Source of the DNA: Bacillota bacterium
Lineage (GTDB): Bacteria > Bacillota > Clostridia > Lachnospirales > Lachnospiraceae
Assembly: GCA_022717655.1 (NCBI GenBank)
Contig: JAIIAN010000089.1
Location: 1 to 11,758 of the forward strand
Reading direction: 5' to 3'
Length of the DNA stretch: 11,758 nucleotides
Shown here piece after piece: positions 1 to 6,941 of this stretch (position 1 is its first letter; each line of letters opens with the position of its first letter). The translations under genes and the position numbers were made by a program. Below the pieces are notes generated by a model. That model saw nothing but the letters and a program-made list of their open reading frames with translations, did not search any database and was not told the DNA's origin.

Positions 1-781
1 TCATTACCTTGCACCGGATATGGCCAAGGCAATGAAAAATGCGTATGAAAAAGAAACAAAACCGCTGGCAAAACAGATTTTAGGCCAGTTACTCGAAAAT
101 CTTGATATTGCAGGAAAAGATATGATTCCGATTTGTCAGGATACCGGAATGGCAGTTGTATTCTTAAAAATTGGACAGGATGTACATTTTGAAGGCGGAA
201 GCGTAGAGGACGCAGTCAATGAAGGCGTACGTCAGGGTTATACAGAAGGATATTTAAGAAAATCTGTAGTAGGAGACCCATTAGAACGTGTCAATACAAA
301 AGACAATACTCCTGCAATCATTCATTATGAACTCGTTCCTGGAGATAAAGTAGAAATTACAGTTGCTCCAAAAGGATTTGGAAGTGAAAACATGAGTAAA
401 ATCATCATGTTAAAACCAGCGGATGGAATTGAAGGTGTAAAAGAAGCCATTATCGGTGCGGTAAAAGATGCAGGTCCAAACGCTTGTCCACCAGTTGTTG
501 TTGGTGTCGGAATCGGAGGTACGTTTGAAAAAGCAGCGATTCTTGCAAAAAAGGCACTGACAAGAGAAATCGGTGTTCATTCTGAACTTCCTCATGTAAA
601 AGCACTCGAAGAAGAACTGCTTGAAAAAATTAATCAGATTGGTCTTGGACCGGCAGGTCTTGGTGGAGATACCACAGCACTTGCGGTAAATATCAATACT
701 TATGCAACTCATATTGCAGGACTTCCGGTAGCAATTAATATCTGCTGTCATGTAAATCGTCATATTGTAAGAGAAATCTAA
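1..781 (+). CDS. Class I fumarate hydratase, alpha subunit (5' partial)
   Basis: Iron-sulfur fumarase/tartrate dehydratase alpha subunit, which with the beta subunit interconverts fumarate and L-malate in the cytoplasm. The frame is open to the left edge: codons before the internal ATG at 20 read HYLAPD, which fits the family, so the true start lies upstream and about 20-30 residues are missing. Three cysteine sites expected to hold the [4Fe-4S] cluster are visible: ICQDTG (Cys codon about 134), NACPP (about 482) and the CCHVNRH motif near the C-terminus (about 740). The conserved GLGPAGLGGDTTALAV stretch lies between the last two. The beta subunit follows after 20 bases, so the pair is an operon. 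In E. coli FumA/FumB both parts are fused; the split form is common in clostridia and archaea. L-tartrate dehydratase (TtdA) is the main alternative, and sequence alone does not fully exclude it. Confidence 0.93.
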   Translation, partial: HYLAPDMAKAMKNAYEKETKPLAKQILGQLLENLDIAGKDMIPICQDTGMAVVFLKIGQDVHFEGGSVEDAVNEGVRQGYTEGYLRKSVVGDPLERVNTKDNTPAIIHYELVPGDKVEITVAPKGFGSENMSKIIMLKPADGIEGVKEAIIGAVKDAGPNACPPVVVGVGIGGTFEKAAILAKKALTREIGVHSELPHVKALEEELLEKINQIGLGPAGLGGDTTALAVNINTYATHIAGLPVAINICCHVNRHIVREI

Positions 782-801
782 TACGGAGGAATAAAAGAAT
801 T

Positions 802-1338
802 ATGGATAGACATATCAAAGCACCTCTCGACAGAGAAGAAGTAAAAACTTTAGAAGCAGGGGATTATGTATATATTACAGGAACTGTATATACAGCAAGA
901 GATGCAGCGCATCTTCGCATGGACCAGGCACTTGATAGAGGAGAAAAACTTCCAATTGAATTAGAAGGAAATGTGATTTATTACATGGGACCGACACCGG
1001 CAAGAGAAGGACGTCCAATTGGTTCTGCAGGTCCTACAACAGCAAGCCGTATGGATAAATATGCTCCACGTCTGTTAGACTTAGGTTTAACCGGAATGAT
1101 TGGAAAAGGAAAACGTAAAAAAGAAGTGACCGATGCAATCGTAAGAAATGGTGCCGTATTTTTTGCGGCAGTTGGCGGTGCAGGAGCTCTGCTTTCAAAA
1201 TGTATTAAAAAAGCAGAAGTCATTGCTTATGACGACCTTGGAACAGAAGCAATCCGTAAACTGGAAGTAGAAAATCTTCCGGTTATCGTAGTAATTGATT
1301 CTAAGGGAAGAAACCTTTACGAAGAAGTATGTAAATAA
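802..1338 (+). CDS. Class I fumarate hydratase, beta subunit
   Basis: Beta subunit (178 aa) of the heteromeric Fe-S fumarase; it completes the active site with the upstream alpha subunit. The family-typical motifs are YYMGPTPAR (about residues 54-62), SAGPTTASRMDKY (about 75-87) and GLTGMIGKGKR (about 94-104), followed by an AAVGGAGALL glycine-rich segment. Length matches split-type beta subunits (about 180-200 aa). ATG at 802 is preceded by CGGAGGA (784-790) at a slightly long spacing of about 11-12 bases. The gene lies 20 bases after the alpha gene and is followed by a rho-independent terminator, so it is last in its operon. TtdB of tartrate dehydratase is the alternative reading. Confidence 0.93.
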   Translation: MDRHIKAPLDREEVKTLEAGDYVYITGTVYTARDAAHLRMDQALDRGEKLPIELEGNVIYYMGPTPAREGRPIGSAGPTTASRMDKYAPRLLDLGLTGMIGKGKRKKEVTDAIVRNGAVFFAAVGGAGALLSKCIKKAEVIAYDDLGTEAIRKLEVENLPVIVVIDSKGRNLYEEVCK

Positions 1339-1347
1339 GAATAGAGG

Positions 1348-1387
1348 AGAACCAAATGGATGAAAATTGTCTGTTTGGTTCTTTTTT
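1348..1387 (+). terminator. Rho-independent terminator after the fumarase operon
   Basis: A perfect 9-bp stem is formed by AGAACCAAA (1348-1356) and TTTGGTTCT (1374-1382), with a 17-base loop, and runs directly into TTTTTT (1382-1387). It begins 10 bases after the beta-subunit stop codon. Confidence 0.85.
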
Positions 1388-1409
1388 CGTTTATATTTAT
1401 AAAAAAATA

Positions 1410-1438
1410 ACGACAAAATTCTTAGTTAGGTGTATACT
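1410..1438 (+). promoter_or_regulatory. Probable sigma-A promoter of the SseB-like gene
   Basis: ACGACA (1410-1415, 4/6 match to TTGACA) lies 17 bases before TATACT (1433-1438, 5/6 match to TATAAT). It sits just downstream of the fumarase terminator and ends 45 bases before the next start codon, where a promoter is needed. The expected transcription start is near 1445. An AT-rich tract (1391-1409) lies upstream. Confidence 0.6.
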
Positions 1439-1482
1439 AAAAGAAAGAGGATAAATGAAAAATACAACAGGAGACTTAAGAC

Positions 1483-2289
1483 ATGGAAAAAAGCAAAATC
1501 GAAAGCCTGCAGAAACTGCAGAAAATGGAGCAGTTCTATCTGCTTATCAATGCAGGAACACACAATCCATTTGTAGTTTGTGATAAGGAAAATTTTAACG
1601 ACCAGGTTTGGATATTTGAGGTTGAAGAAGATATGAAAGAGGCTGCAAAGCCTTATATGATAGAACAGAAACACAAATTAATTCCGGCAAAAATTGAAAA
1701 TAAAGGATATCTTCCATTTTTTACCAGTTTATTTACACTTGGCGTCAATGCGGTCGTATTTGTAGAAAAAGAACAGACGACAGAATTTGAACTGATAGAG
1801 ATTGTAAAACGACCAATGTTAGAAAAAATTCCAGAAGAGAAACGTCCGCTTGAAAATCCGGCACTGCAGATTACCGGAACTTATTTTATGCAGGAATTGA
1901 GACGAGAAGTTCCAATGGAAGAAAAAGAAAATGTGAAAGAATTAGAAGAAGAGATGTCTGCAAATCTGGTAAAAAGCAGATTTTTAATTGCAGTAGAAAA
2001 ACAGGATGAGGCATCTTTAGAAGAACGAAAAAAAGAACCATTAAAAATCTTTTATCTGAAAAGTAAAGAAGATAAATTTATGCTTCCAATCTTTACCGAT
2101 ACGGTTGAATTTTCAAAATTAAACCGTGAAGGCAAATATCGTGCCATGATGATTGATTTTAAAAATATTAAAAAGATTATTATGCCGGAGGCACTTGGTA
2201 TGGTGATTAATCCTTATGGATTTAATCTGGTTGTCCAGCTTCAGCATTTTGATGAGTTACTGAAACGTTTTGGGATTACCGCAGAATAA
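1483..2289 (+). CDS. SseB-like domain protein, function unknown
   Basis: A 268-aa soluble protein with no signal peptide or membrane segment. The C-terminal part (about residues 165-265) resembles the SseB N-terminal domain family: LPIFTD (201-206) then VEFSKL, a hydrophobic strand, and VINPYGFNLVV (241-251). The N-terminal half (about 17-95) appears to carry a second, more diverged copy, with LPFFTS (77-82) in the equivalent place; a charged Glu/Lys-rich linker (about 140-160) joins them. SseB was named as an enhancer of serine sensitivity in E. coli, but the molecular role of Gram-positive members is unknown, so no function is assigned. ATG 1483 has AGGAG (1469-1473) at 9 bases. The gene appears monocistronic, with its own promoter and a terminator before it; the hairpin behind it lacks a U-tract, so read-through into the PHP gene is possible. 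Confidence 0.72.
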   Translation: MEKSKIESLQKLQKMEQFYLLINAGTHNPFVVCDKENFNDQVWIFEVEEDMKEAAKPYMIEQKHKLIPAKIENKGYLPFFTSLFTLGVNAVVFVEKEQTTEFELIEIVKRPMLEKIPEEKRPLENPALQITGTYFMQELRREVPMEEKENVKELEEEMSANLVKSRFLIAVEKQDEASLEERKKEPLKIFYLKSKEDKFMLPIFTDTVEFSKLNREGKYRAMMIDFKNIKKIIMPEALGMVINPYGFNLVVQLQHFDELLKRFGITAE

Positions 2290-2291
2290 GG

Positions 2292-2319
2292 CTGGTACAG
2301 CGTAATTTCACTGTACCAG
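2292..2319 (+). other. Perfect hairpin without U-tract
   Basis: CTGGTACAG (2292-2300) and CTGTACCAG (2311-2319) form a perfect 9-bp stem with a 10-base loop, starting 3 bases after the SseB-like stop codon. No run of T follows. It may protect the mRNA 3' end, act as an attenuating or weak terminator, or be a protein binding site. A weaker AATAC/GTATT pair (2320-2336) follows, with TGTTTT behind it. No convincing promoter is visible between here and the PHP gene. Confidence 0.6.
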
Positions 2320-2350
2320 AATACAAAAAGAGTATTTGTTTTGGCAAATC

Positions 2351-2358
2351 GGAGGAGG
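2351..2358 (+). promoter_or_regulatory. Strong Shine-Dalgarno that decides the PHP start
   Basis: GGAGGAGG (2351-2358) is a near-perfect Shine-Dalgarno. It overlaps the possible GTG start at 2358, which therefore cannot be used efficiently, and sits 8 bases before ATG 2367. The start is placed at 2367. Confidence 0.85.
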
Positions 2359-2366
2359 TGTCTGTT

Positions 2367-3209
2367 ATGAAAATAGACATGCACTGTCACACAAAAGAGG
2401 GTTCCATTGATGGAAAAGTTCCAATTGATGAGTATATTACCCTATTAAAGGAAAATGGATTTGGGGGCATGCTGGTTACAGACCACGATTCTTATCGTGG
2501 CTACCGGCACTGGAAGAAATTTATAAAAGGAAAGAAACATGAAGATTTTCTTGTATTAAAGGGAATTGAGTATGATACTTTAGATGCAGGACATATCATT
2601 GTGATTATGCCGGAGACGATTAAACTTCGTCTGTTGGAGCTTCGTGGAATGCCAATTCAGATGCTGATTCCAATTGTGCATAATTATGGAGGAATTTTAG
2701 GACCGGCACATCCGTGTGGAGAAAAGTATATGAGCTTTATGAATGCAAAGGCTTATCAGAGAAATCCGGAGATTTTAAAAGAATTTGATTTCATGGAAAC
2801 CTTTAATGCCTGTGAATCACAGGAGGTAAATGGAAAGGCCCAGAAAATTGCAGATAAATATGGGCTGACCGGAACCGGTGGAAGTGATGCACACAGACAG
2901 GACTGCGTAGGGCTGGCCTATACGGAGATACCAGATGATATTACCTGTGAATCTGATTTAATCACAGAAATCATGAAGGGTACAAAATTTGAATGTGGCG
3001 GAACAAACTATACCGGAACAACAAAAGATAAAATCGGAAAAGTAAATACGGTTTTAGTACATTCTTTCTGGGTATATAATAAACTGGGTGGTTTAAGCAA
3101 AGCATTTCAGCGAAATACAAAAATGAAAAAAGGATTTGTAGAACATGTGCAAAATCCGATTCGTAAAGAAAGAACAAATAAAGTGATAAAGAAAGAGGAT
3201 AAATTGTGA
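2367..3209 (+). CDS. PHP-domain metal-dependent hydrolase
   Basis: A 280-aa cytoplasmic protein of the PHP (polymerase and histidinol phosphatase) superfamily, whose members hydrolyse phosphoester bonds with a cluster of two or three metals. The expected metal ligands are in order: HCH (His6, His8), TDHD (Asp39, His40), GIEYD (Glu68), the His at 76, GPAHP (His115) and GGSDAH (Asp174, His176). The last ~50 residues are Lys/Arg-rich and look like a variable tail. No polymerase or HisK-type extension is present, so the substrate cannot be named; phosphatase, nucleotide phosphoesterase or nuclease roles are all open. The stop codon overlaps the start of homoserine dehydrogenase by 4 bases, so the two are translationally coupled and probably co-regulated. 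Confidence 0.87.
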   Translation: MKIDMHCHTKEGSIDGKVPIDEYITLLKENGFGGMLVTDHDSYRGYRHWKKFIKGKKHEDFLVLKGIEYDTLDAGHIIVIMPETIKLRLLELRGMPIQMLIPIVHNYGGILGPAHPCGEKYMSFMNAKAYQRNPEILKEFDFMETFNACESQEVNGKAQKIADKYGLTGTGGSDAHRQDCVGLAYTEIPDDITCESDLITEIMKGTKFECGGTNYTGTTKDKIGKVNTVLVHSFWVYNKLGGLSKAFQRNTKMKKGFVEHVQNPIRKERTNKVIKKEDKL

Positions 3210-4498
3210 GCGAGAAAGTAATAAAAGCAGCACTGCTTGGTCTTGGAACAGTAGGAAGTGGAGTTTATAAAGTTTTAAAAAATCAGAAAGAGGAAATGCC
3301 GCATAAAATCGGTGCAGTTGTAGAAGTTGAGAAAATTCTGGTGCGCAACTTAAAAAAAGCATCTGCTAAGGTAGAAAATCCGGAAATTCTGACAAATGAC
3401 TGGAAAACAATTTTAGAAGATGAATCCATTGAAATTGTAATTGAAGTTATGGGCGGAATCGAGCCGGCAAGAACTTATATTTTAGAGGCATTAAATGCGG
3501 GAAAACATGTTGTAACTGCAAATAAGGATTTAGTAGCTTCTCATGGACAGGAATTATTAGAGTGTGCCGCAGAGCATAACTGTGATTTCTTATTTGAAGC
3601 CGCAGTTGCAGGCGGTATTCCGATTATCCGTCCATTAAAGCAGTGTCTGGCTGCAAATCATATTACGGAAATCATGGGAATCGTAAATGGAACAACAAAC
3701 TTTATCTTAACAAAAATGACGCAGGAGGGAATGGAGTTTGCACAGGCACTTGCCCTTGCAACGGAACTTGGCTATGCAGAAGCAGACCCGACTGCTGATA
3801 TCCAGGGCTTAGATGCCGGAAGAAAAATGGCAATTATGGCTTCGATTGCATTTAATTCCAGAGTGACATTTGACGATGTCATTACAGAAGGAATTACACA
3901 GATTTCTGCAAAAGATATCCGCTATGCAAAAGAATTAGGCTGTGTGATTAAATTATTAGGCGTGGCAAGAAATACGGAAACTGGAATTGAAGTCAGTGTA
4001 CGTCCAATGCTGATTCCGGAGACACATGCTCTTGCAACCGTAAATGATTCCTTTAATGCAGTCTTTTTAACAGGAGATGCTGTAGGAGATGCAATGTTCT
4101 ATGGAAGAGGCGCAGGAGAACTGCCGACAGCAAGTGCAATTGCAGGAGACGTTTTTGATGTAGCAAGAAATATTTTATCTGGCTGTACCGGACGAATCGG
4201 CTGTACCTGCTATAAACAGCTTCCAATGAAAGAGGCAGATGAGATGGAAAGCCGTTTCTTCTTAAGAATGCATGTATCTGACTGTGCCGGTACTCTGGCA
4301 AGCATTGCAAGTGTATTTGGAAATAATAATGTAAGTATTGCTCAGGTTATCCAGAAAAATAAAGAAGGCGAACTGGCAGAGCTTGTTGTGGTAACTTCAA
4401 AAGTAAAAGAAGGAAACTTTAATGACGCTATGATGATTATTGAGGGCATGAGCGTGGTACAGAAAGTTTCAAAAGTAATCCGTGTATATGGAGACTAA
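3206..4498 (+). CDS. hom: Homoserine dehydrogenase with ACT domain
   Basis: Reduces aspartate 4-semialdehyde to homoserine with NAD(P)H, the branch point toward threonine and methionine. The 430-aa length fits the monofunctional Hom family. The Rossmann motif GLGTVGSGVY is at 12-21, Lys107 lies in TANKDL, and NGTTNFILTKM is at 161-171. By alignment to the yeast enzyme from memory, the catalytic or substrate residues are Glu192, Asp198 and Lys207 in the stretch AEADPTADIQGLDAGRK. A C-terminal ACT domain (about 350-430, with DCAGTLASIASVFG) suggests feedback control, classically by threonine. The start is GTG at 3206, in a GTGA overlap with the PHP stop, with AGAGG (3194-3198) at 7 bases. An alanyl-tRNA editing gene follows after 14 bases. 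Confidence 0.96.
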   Translation: MSEKVIKAALLGLGTVGSGVYKVLKNQKEEMPHKIGAVVEVEKILVRNLKKASAKVENPEILTNDWKTILEDESIEIVIEVMGGIEPARTYILEALNAGKHVVTANKDLVASHGQELLECAAEHNCDFLFEAAVAGGIPIIRPLKQCLAANHITEIMGIVNGTTNFILTKMTQEGMEFAQALALATELGYAEADPTADIQGLDAGRKMAIMASIAFNSRVTFDDVITEGITQISAKDIRYAKELGCVIKLLGVARNTETGIEVSVRPMLIPETHALATVNDSFNAVFLTGDAVGDAMFYGRGAGELPTASAIAGDVFDVARNILSGCTGRIGCTCYKQLPMKEADEMESRFFLRMHVSDCAGTLASIASVFGNNNVSIAQVIQKNKEGELAELVVVTSKVKEGNFNDAMMIIEGMSVVQKVSKVIRVYGD

Positions 4499-4512
4499 AG
4501 GACTAAAGTAAA

Positions 4513-5682
4513 ATGACAGAAAAATTATTTTATCAGGACAGCAGTATCAAAGAATTTATGGCAGTAGTAAAAAGCTGTATGCAGGGAAAAGATGGTATGT
4601 TTGAAGTGATACTGAATCGAACTGCATTTTTTCCGGAAGGAGGAGGTCAGTATGCAGATACCGGAGTCCTTCTTGTGGGAGAAAAAGAAGTAAAAGTCGT
4701 TGATGTACAGGAAAAAAATGAAATTGTAACCCATTATGTGACAGAAGCAGTGGAACAGGGAAGCAAGGTAACAGGAAAATTAAATTACGAAGAACGATTT
4801 TCTAAGATGCAGCAGCATACCGGAGAGCATATTGTATCTGGAATTGTAAACCGTCGCTTTGGCTACAATAATGTAGGCTTTCATCTTGGAAGTGAAGAGG
4901 TCACCATGGATTTTGACGGCATGCTGACAGAAAATCAGTTAAAAGAGATTGAATGGGAAGCAAATCAGGCAGTTGCTGAAAATGTAAAAATTCAGGTATT
5001 ATATCCGACAAAAGAAGAACTGGAGACGATGACTTACAGAAGCAAAATAGAAATCGAAGGACAGGTTCGTATTGTAGAGATTCCAGGCTGGGACAGCTGT
5101 GCATGTTGTGCACCACATGTAGATTATACCGGTCAGATTGGCTTGATTAAATTAATTGGAGCAATTAAATACAAAGGTGGAATCAGAGTCTCCATGGTCT
5201 GCGGTTTCCGTGCACTTTTGGACTATAATCAAAAAGAAGCAAGTGTCATAGCGATTTCAAGAAAACTTTCTGCAAAGCCGGATGCAGTAGCAGAAGCAGT
5301 GGAGCGTCTGCAAAAAGAAGTGGAAACACAGAAAGAAAAAATCCGGATTTTACAGGGACAGTATTTAAAAGGATTATTAAAAGAAGTAAAGCCGGAAGAT
5401 TCCTGTGTGCTTTTATTTGAGGAGACATTAGATGCAGTGGCAGTAAGAAACTTTGTCAATGATGTAATGAAAATGACAGATGGAATCTGCGGAGCATTTA
5501 TTGGCATAGATGCGGAGGGCTATCGTTATATTCTTGCATCTTCCAAGCTGGAGATTACGAAGATTGCAAAAGAGATGAATCAGGTCTTGAATGGAAGAGG
5601 CGGAGGAAAGCCTCCAATGGTTCAGGGCTCTGTGAAAGCAAAACGAAGTGAAATCGAAGCATTTTTAAAAACACAGTCTTAA
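4513..5682 (+). CDS. Alanyl-tRNA editing protein (AlaX family, with DHHA1 domain)
   Basis: Stand-alone relative of the AlaRS editing domain; it is expected to hydrolyse Ser-tRNA(Ala) (and possibly Gly-tRNA(Ala)) in trans, protecting translation from mischarging. It lacks the AlaRS aminoacylation domain. Seen in the 389 aa: FPEGGGQYADTG (40-51), HTGEH (His102, His106) and CACCAPH (Cys196-His202), which give the expected zinc set His102/His106/Cys199/His202. A coiled-coil-like helix lies at about 255-290 and a C-terminal DHHA1 domain at about 295-386, ending with GRGGGKPPMVQGS (361-373), the counterpart of the AlaRS GGG...Q motif. In AlaRS the second zinc motif is usually CGGTH; here it reads CAPH, still C-x2-H. 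ATG 4513 has AAAGGA (4497-4502) at 10 bases. It is third in the PHP-hom unit and is followed by a strong terminator. Confidence 0.9.
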   Translation: MTEKLFYQDSSIKEFMAVVKSCMQGKDGMFEVILNRTAFFPEGGGQYADTGVLLVGEKEVKVVDVQEKNEIVTHYVTEAVEQGSKVTGKLNYEERFSKMQQHTGEHIVSGIVNRRFGYNNVGFHLGSEEVTMDFDGMLTENQLKEIEWEANQAVAENVKIQVLYPTKEELETMTYRSKIEIEGQVRIVEIPGWDSCACCAPHVDYTGQIGLIKLIGAIKYKGGIRVSMVCGFRALLDYNQKEASVIAISRKLSAKPDAVAEAVERLQKEVETQKEKIRILQGQYLKGLLKEVKPEDSCVLLFEETLDAVAVRNFVNDVMKMTDGICGAFIGIDAEGYRYILASSKLEITKIAKEMNQVLNGRGGGKPPMVQGSVKAKRSEIEAFLKTQS

Positions 5683-5705
5683 TACAAGTCAAATCTTTAT
5701 GAGAA

Positions 5706-5734
5706 TCAGCATGAAATTCTGGGACTCATGCTGA
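5706..5734 (+). other. Perfect hairpin upstream of terminator
   Basis: TCAGCATGA (5706-5714) and TCATGCTGA (5726-5734) form a perfect 9-bp stem with an 11-base loop, 23 bases after the editing-protein stop. GGTAAAAG follows, not a T run, so it is not a terminator on its own. It stands directly before the true terminator and could stabilise the 3' end of the mRNA. Confidence 0.6.
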
Positions 5735-5741
5735 GGTAAAA

Positions 5742-5787
5742 GTCTTTAAAAATCAGTGTGAAAAGCTGGTTTTTGAAGACCTTTTTT
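5742..5787 (+). terminator. Strong rho-independent terminator after the PHP-hom-editing unit
   Basis: GTCTTTAAAAATCAG (5742-5756) pairs over 15 bp, with two G-U pairs, with CTGGTTTTTGAAGAC (5766-5780). The loop is 9 bases and TTTTTT follows (5782-5787). It separates the hom unit from the cysteine operon. Confidence 0.9.
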
Positions 5788-5838
5788 AGTTTGTTGATAA
5801 GTTTACTATGTTTTTTATAAAAAAATGAAAGATAAGTG

Positions 5839-5867
5839 TTGACAAATCAAAAAAAGAGGTATATTAT
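5839..5867 (+). promoter_or_regulatory. Strong sigma-A promoter of the cysteine/methionine operon
   Basis: A perfect TTGACA (5839-5844) is followed after exactly 17 bases by TATTAT (5862-5867, 5/6). An A/T-rich tract (5811-5826), which could act as an UP element, lies just upstream. The transcription start should fall near 5874, giving a leader of about 94 bases before the cysteine synthase ATG. I see no T-box or S-box (SAM riboswitch) landmarks in this leader. Confidence 0.82.
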
Positions 5868-5901
5868 GTAAAACATAGAAAACATATTAAAAGAGTATGT
5901 T
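5865..5901 (+). promoter_or_regulatory. Two candidate operator dyads at the start of the cys operon
   Basis: TATGT-AAA-ACATA (5865-5877) overlaps the -10 box and predicted start site. A second dyad, AACATA (5881-5886) and TATGTT (5896-5901) with a 9-base spacer, follows at once. Both use the same half-site (ACATA/TATGT), and a further TATGTT stands at 5807-5812. Position and repetition suit a repressor, the Rrf2 gene at the end of this operon being the natural candidate, but AT-rich DNA gives such dyads by chance and no match to a known motif was computed. Confidence 0.4.
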
Positions 5902-5967
5902 AAAGGGAGTTAAGCTTAGCGATAATAAAAGAAGTAAAAAGATTTGTATAGAAAGGCGGAAAGAAGT

Positions 5968-6900
5968 ATGTCAAACATTTATAAAGGAACATTAGGATTA
6001 ATTGGAAACACTCCACTGGTAGAACTCGTAAACATTGAAAAAGCACTGGGACTGGAAGCAACCATTCTTGGTAAGCTGGAATACTTTAATCCGGCAGGAA
6101 GTGTAAAAGACAGAATCGCAAAAGCAATGATTGAAGATGCTGAAGAAAAAGGCTTATTAAAAGAAGGTTCTGTTATCATTGAGCCGACATCAGGAAATAC
6201 CGGAATCGGTCTTGCAGCAATCGCAGCAGCAAAAGGTTACCGCATCATCTTAACCATGCCGGAAACCATGAGTGTTGAAAGAAGAAACATTTTAAAAGCT
6301 TATGGCGCAGAACTGGTACTGACAGAAGGTGCTCAGGGTATGAAAGGTGCGATTGCAAAAGCAGATGAACTTGCAAAAGAAATTCCAAACAGCTTCATTC
6401 CTGGACAGTTTGTAAACCCAGCAAACCCGAAAGCACACAGAGAAACAACTGGTCCTGAAATCTGGAAAGATACAGATGGAAAAGTAGATTTTTTTGTAGC
6501 AGGTGTTGGTACGGGCGGAACACTGACAGGAACAGGTGAATACTTAAAATCCCAGAATCCAGATGTAAAAATTGTAGCAGTTGAACCGGCAACTTCTCCA
6601 GTCCTTTCGGAAGGAAAAGGTGGTCCTCATAAGATTCAGGGAATCGGTGCTGGATTCGTACCAAAAGTTTTAAATACCGGTATTTATGATGAAATTATCA
6701 AAATTGAAAATGACGATGCATTTAAGACAGGAAAACTGCTTGCTAAGAAAGAGGGAGTTTTAGTAGGAATTTCTTCTGGTGCAGCACTGCACGCAGCAAT
6801 CGAATTGGCACAGCGTCCAGAAAACAAAGGTAAAACAATCGTAGCATTGTTACCAGATACAGCAGACAGATATTACTCTACACCACTGTTTACAGAATAA
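5968..6900 (+). CDS. cysK: Cysteine synthase (O-acetylserine sulfhydrylase)
   Basis: PLP enzyme that makes L-cysteine from O-acetylserine and sulfide in the cytoplasm. The 310 aa match CysK length. GNTPLVEL is near the N-terminus, Lys47 in NPAGSVKDRIA carries PLP, TSGNTG (74-79) forms the substrate-binding loop, GTGGT (181-185) binds the cofactor phosphate, and the protein ends in LPDTADRYYSTPLF. ATG 5968 is chosen because GGCGGA (5955-5960) lies 7 bases before it and MSNIYKG opens the conserved fold; an in-frame TTG at 5944 would add 8 unrelated residues and has no SD. It is first in an operon with OAH sulfhydrylase and an Rrf2 regulator. Its codon use is noticeably richer in AAC, as in a highly expressed gene. 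O-phosphoserine or cystathionine beta-synthase activity is a less likely alternative. Confidence 0.95.
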   Translation: MSNIYKGTLGLIGNTPLVELVNIEKALGLEATILGKLEYFNPAGSVKDRIAKAMIEDAEEKGLLKEGSVIIEPTSGNTGIGLAAIAAAKGYRIILTMPETMSVERRNILKAYGAELVLTEGAQGMKGAIAKADELAKEIPNSFIPGQFVNPANPKAHRETTGPEIWKDTDGKVDFFVAGVGTGGTLTGTGEYLKSQNPDVKIVAVEPATSPVLSEGKGGPHKIQGIGAGFVPKVLNTGIYDEIIKIENDDAFKTGKLLAKKEGVLVGISSGAALHAAIELAQRPENKGKTIVALLPDTADRYYSTPLFTE

Positions 6901-6941
6901 TTCAACAAATAAAAAAAAAGAAAAGAAGAGGATATTAAATT

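Noticed and set aside
20..22. ATG at 20 as the start of the fumarase alpha subunit
   Set aside because: The reading frame is open to the window edge with family-like residues before it, so the gene is truncated by the window.
410..763. Long open frames on the minus strand opposite the fumarase, hom, cysK, metY and ABC-F genes
   Set aside because: Their translations have no recognisable motifs, lack ribosome binding sites and lie wholly inside well-supported genes; they are shadow frames.
2358..2366. GTG start three codons upstream of the PHP gene ATG
   Set aside because: The GTG overlaps the GGAGGAGG Shine-Dalgarno itself; ATG 2367 has correct spacing.
2290..2366. T-box-like element suggested by GGTAC/GTACC near hom
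   Set aside because: It is a simple palindromic hairpin; the TGG-ACC-GCG core and the specifier stems are absent.
5944..5967. TTG-initiated N-terminal extension of cysteine synthase
   Set aside because: It has no Shine-Dalgarno, runs through the real one at 5955-5960, and adds residues not seen in CysK.
5874..5967. T-box or SAM riboswitch in the cysK leader
   Set aside because: No T-box sequence or S-box core, no terminator hairpin, and the leader of about 94 bases is too short.
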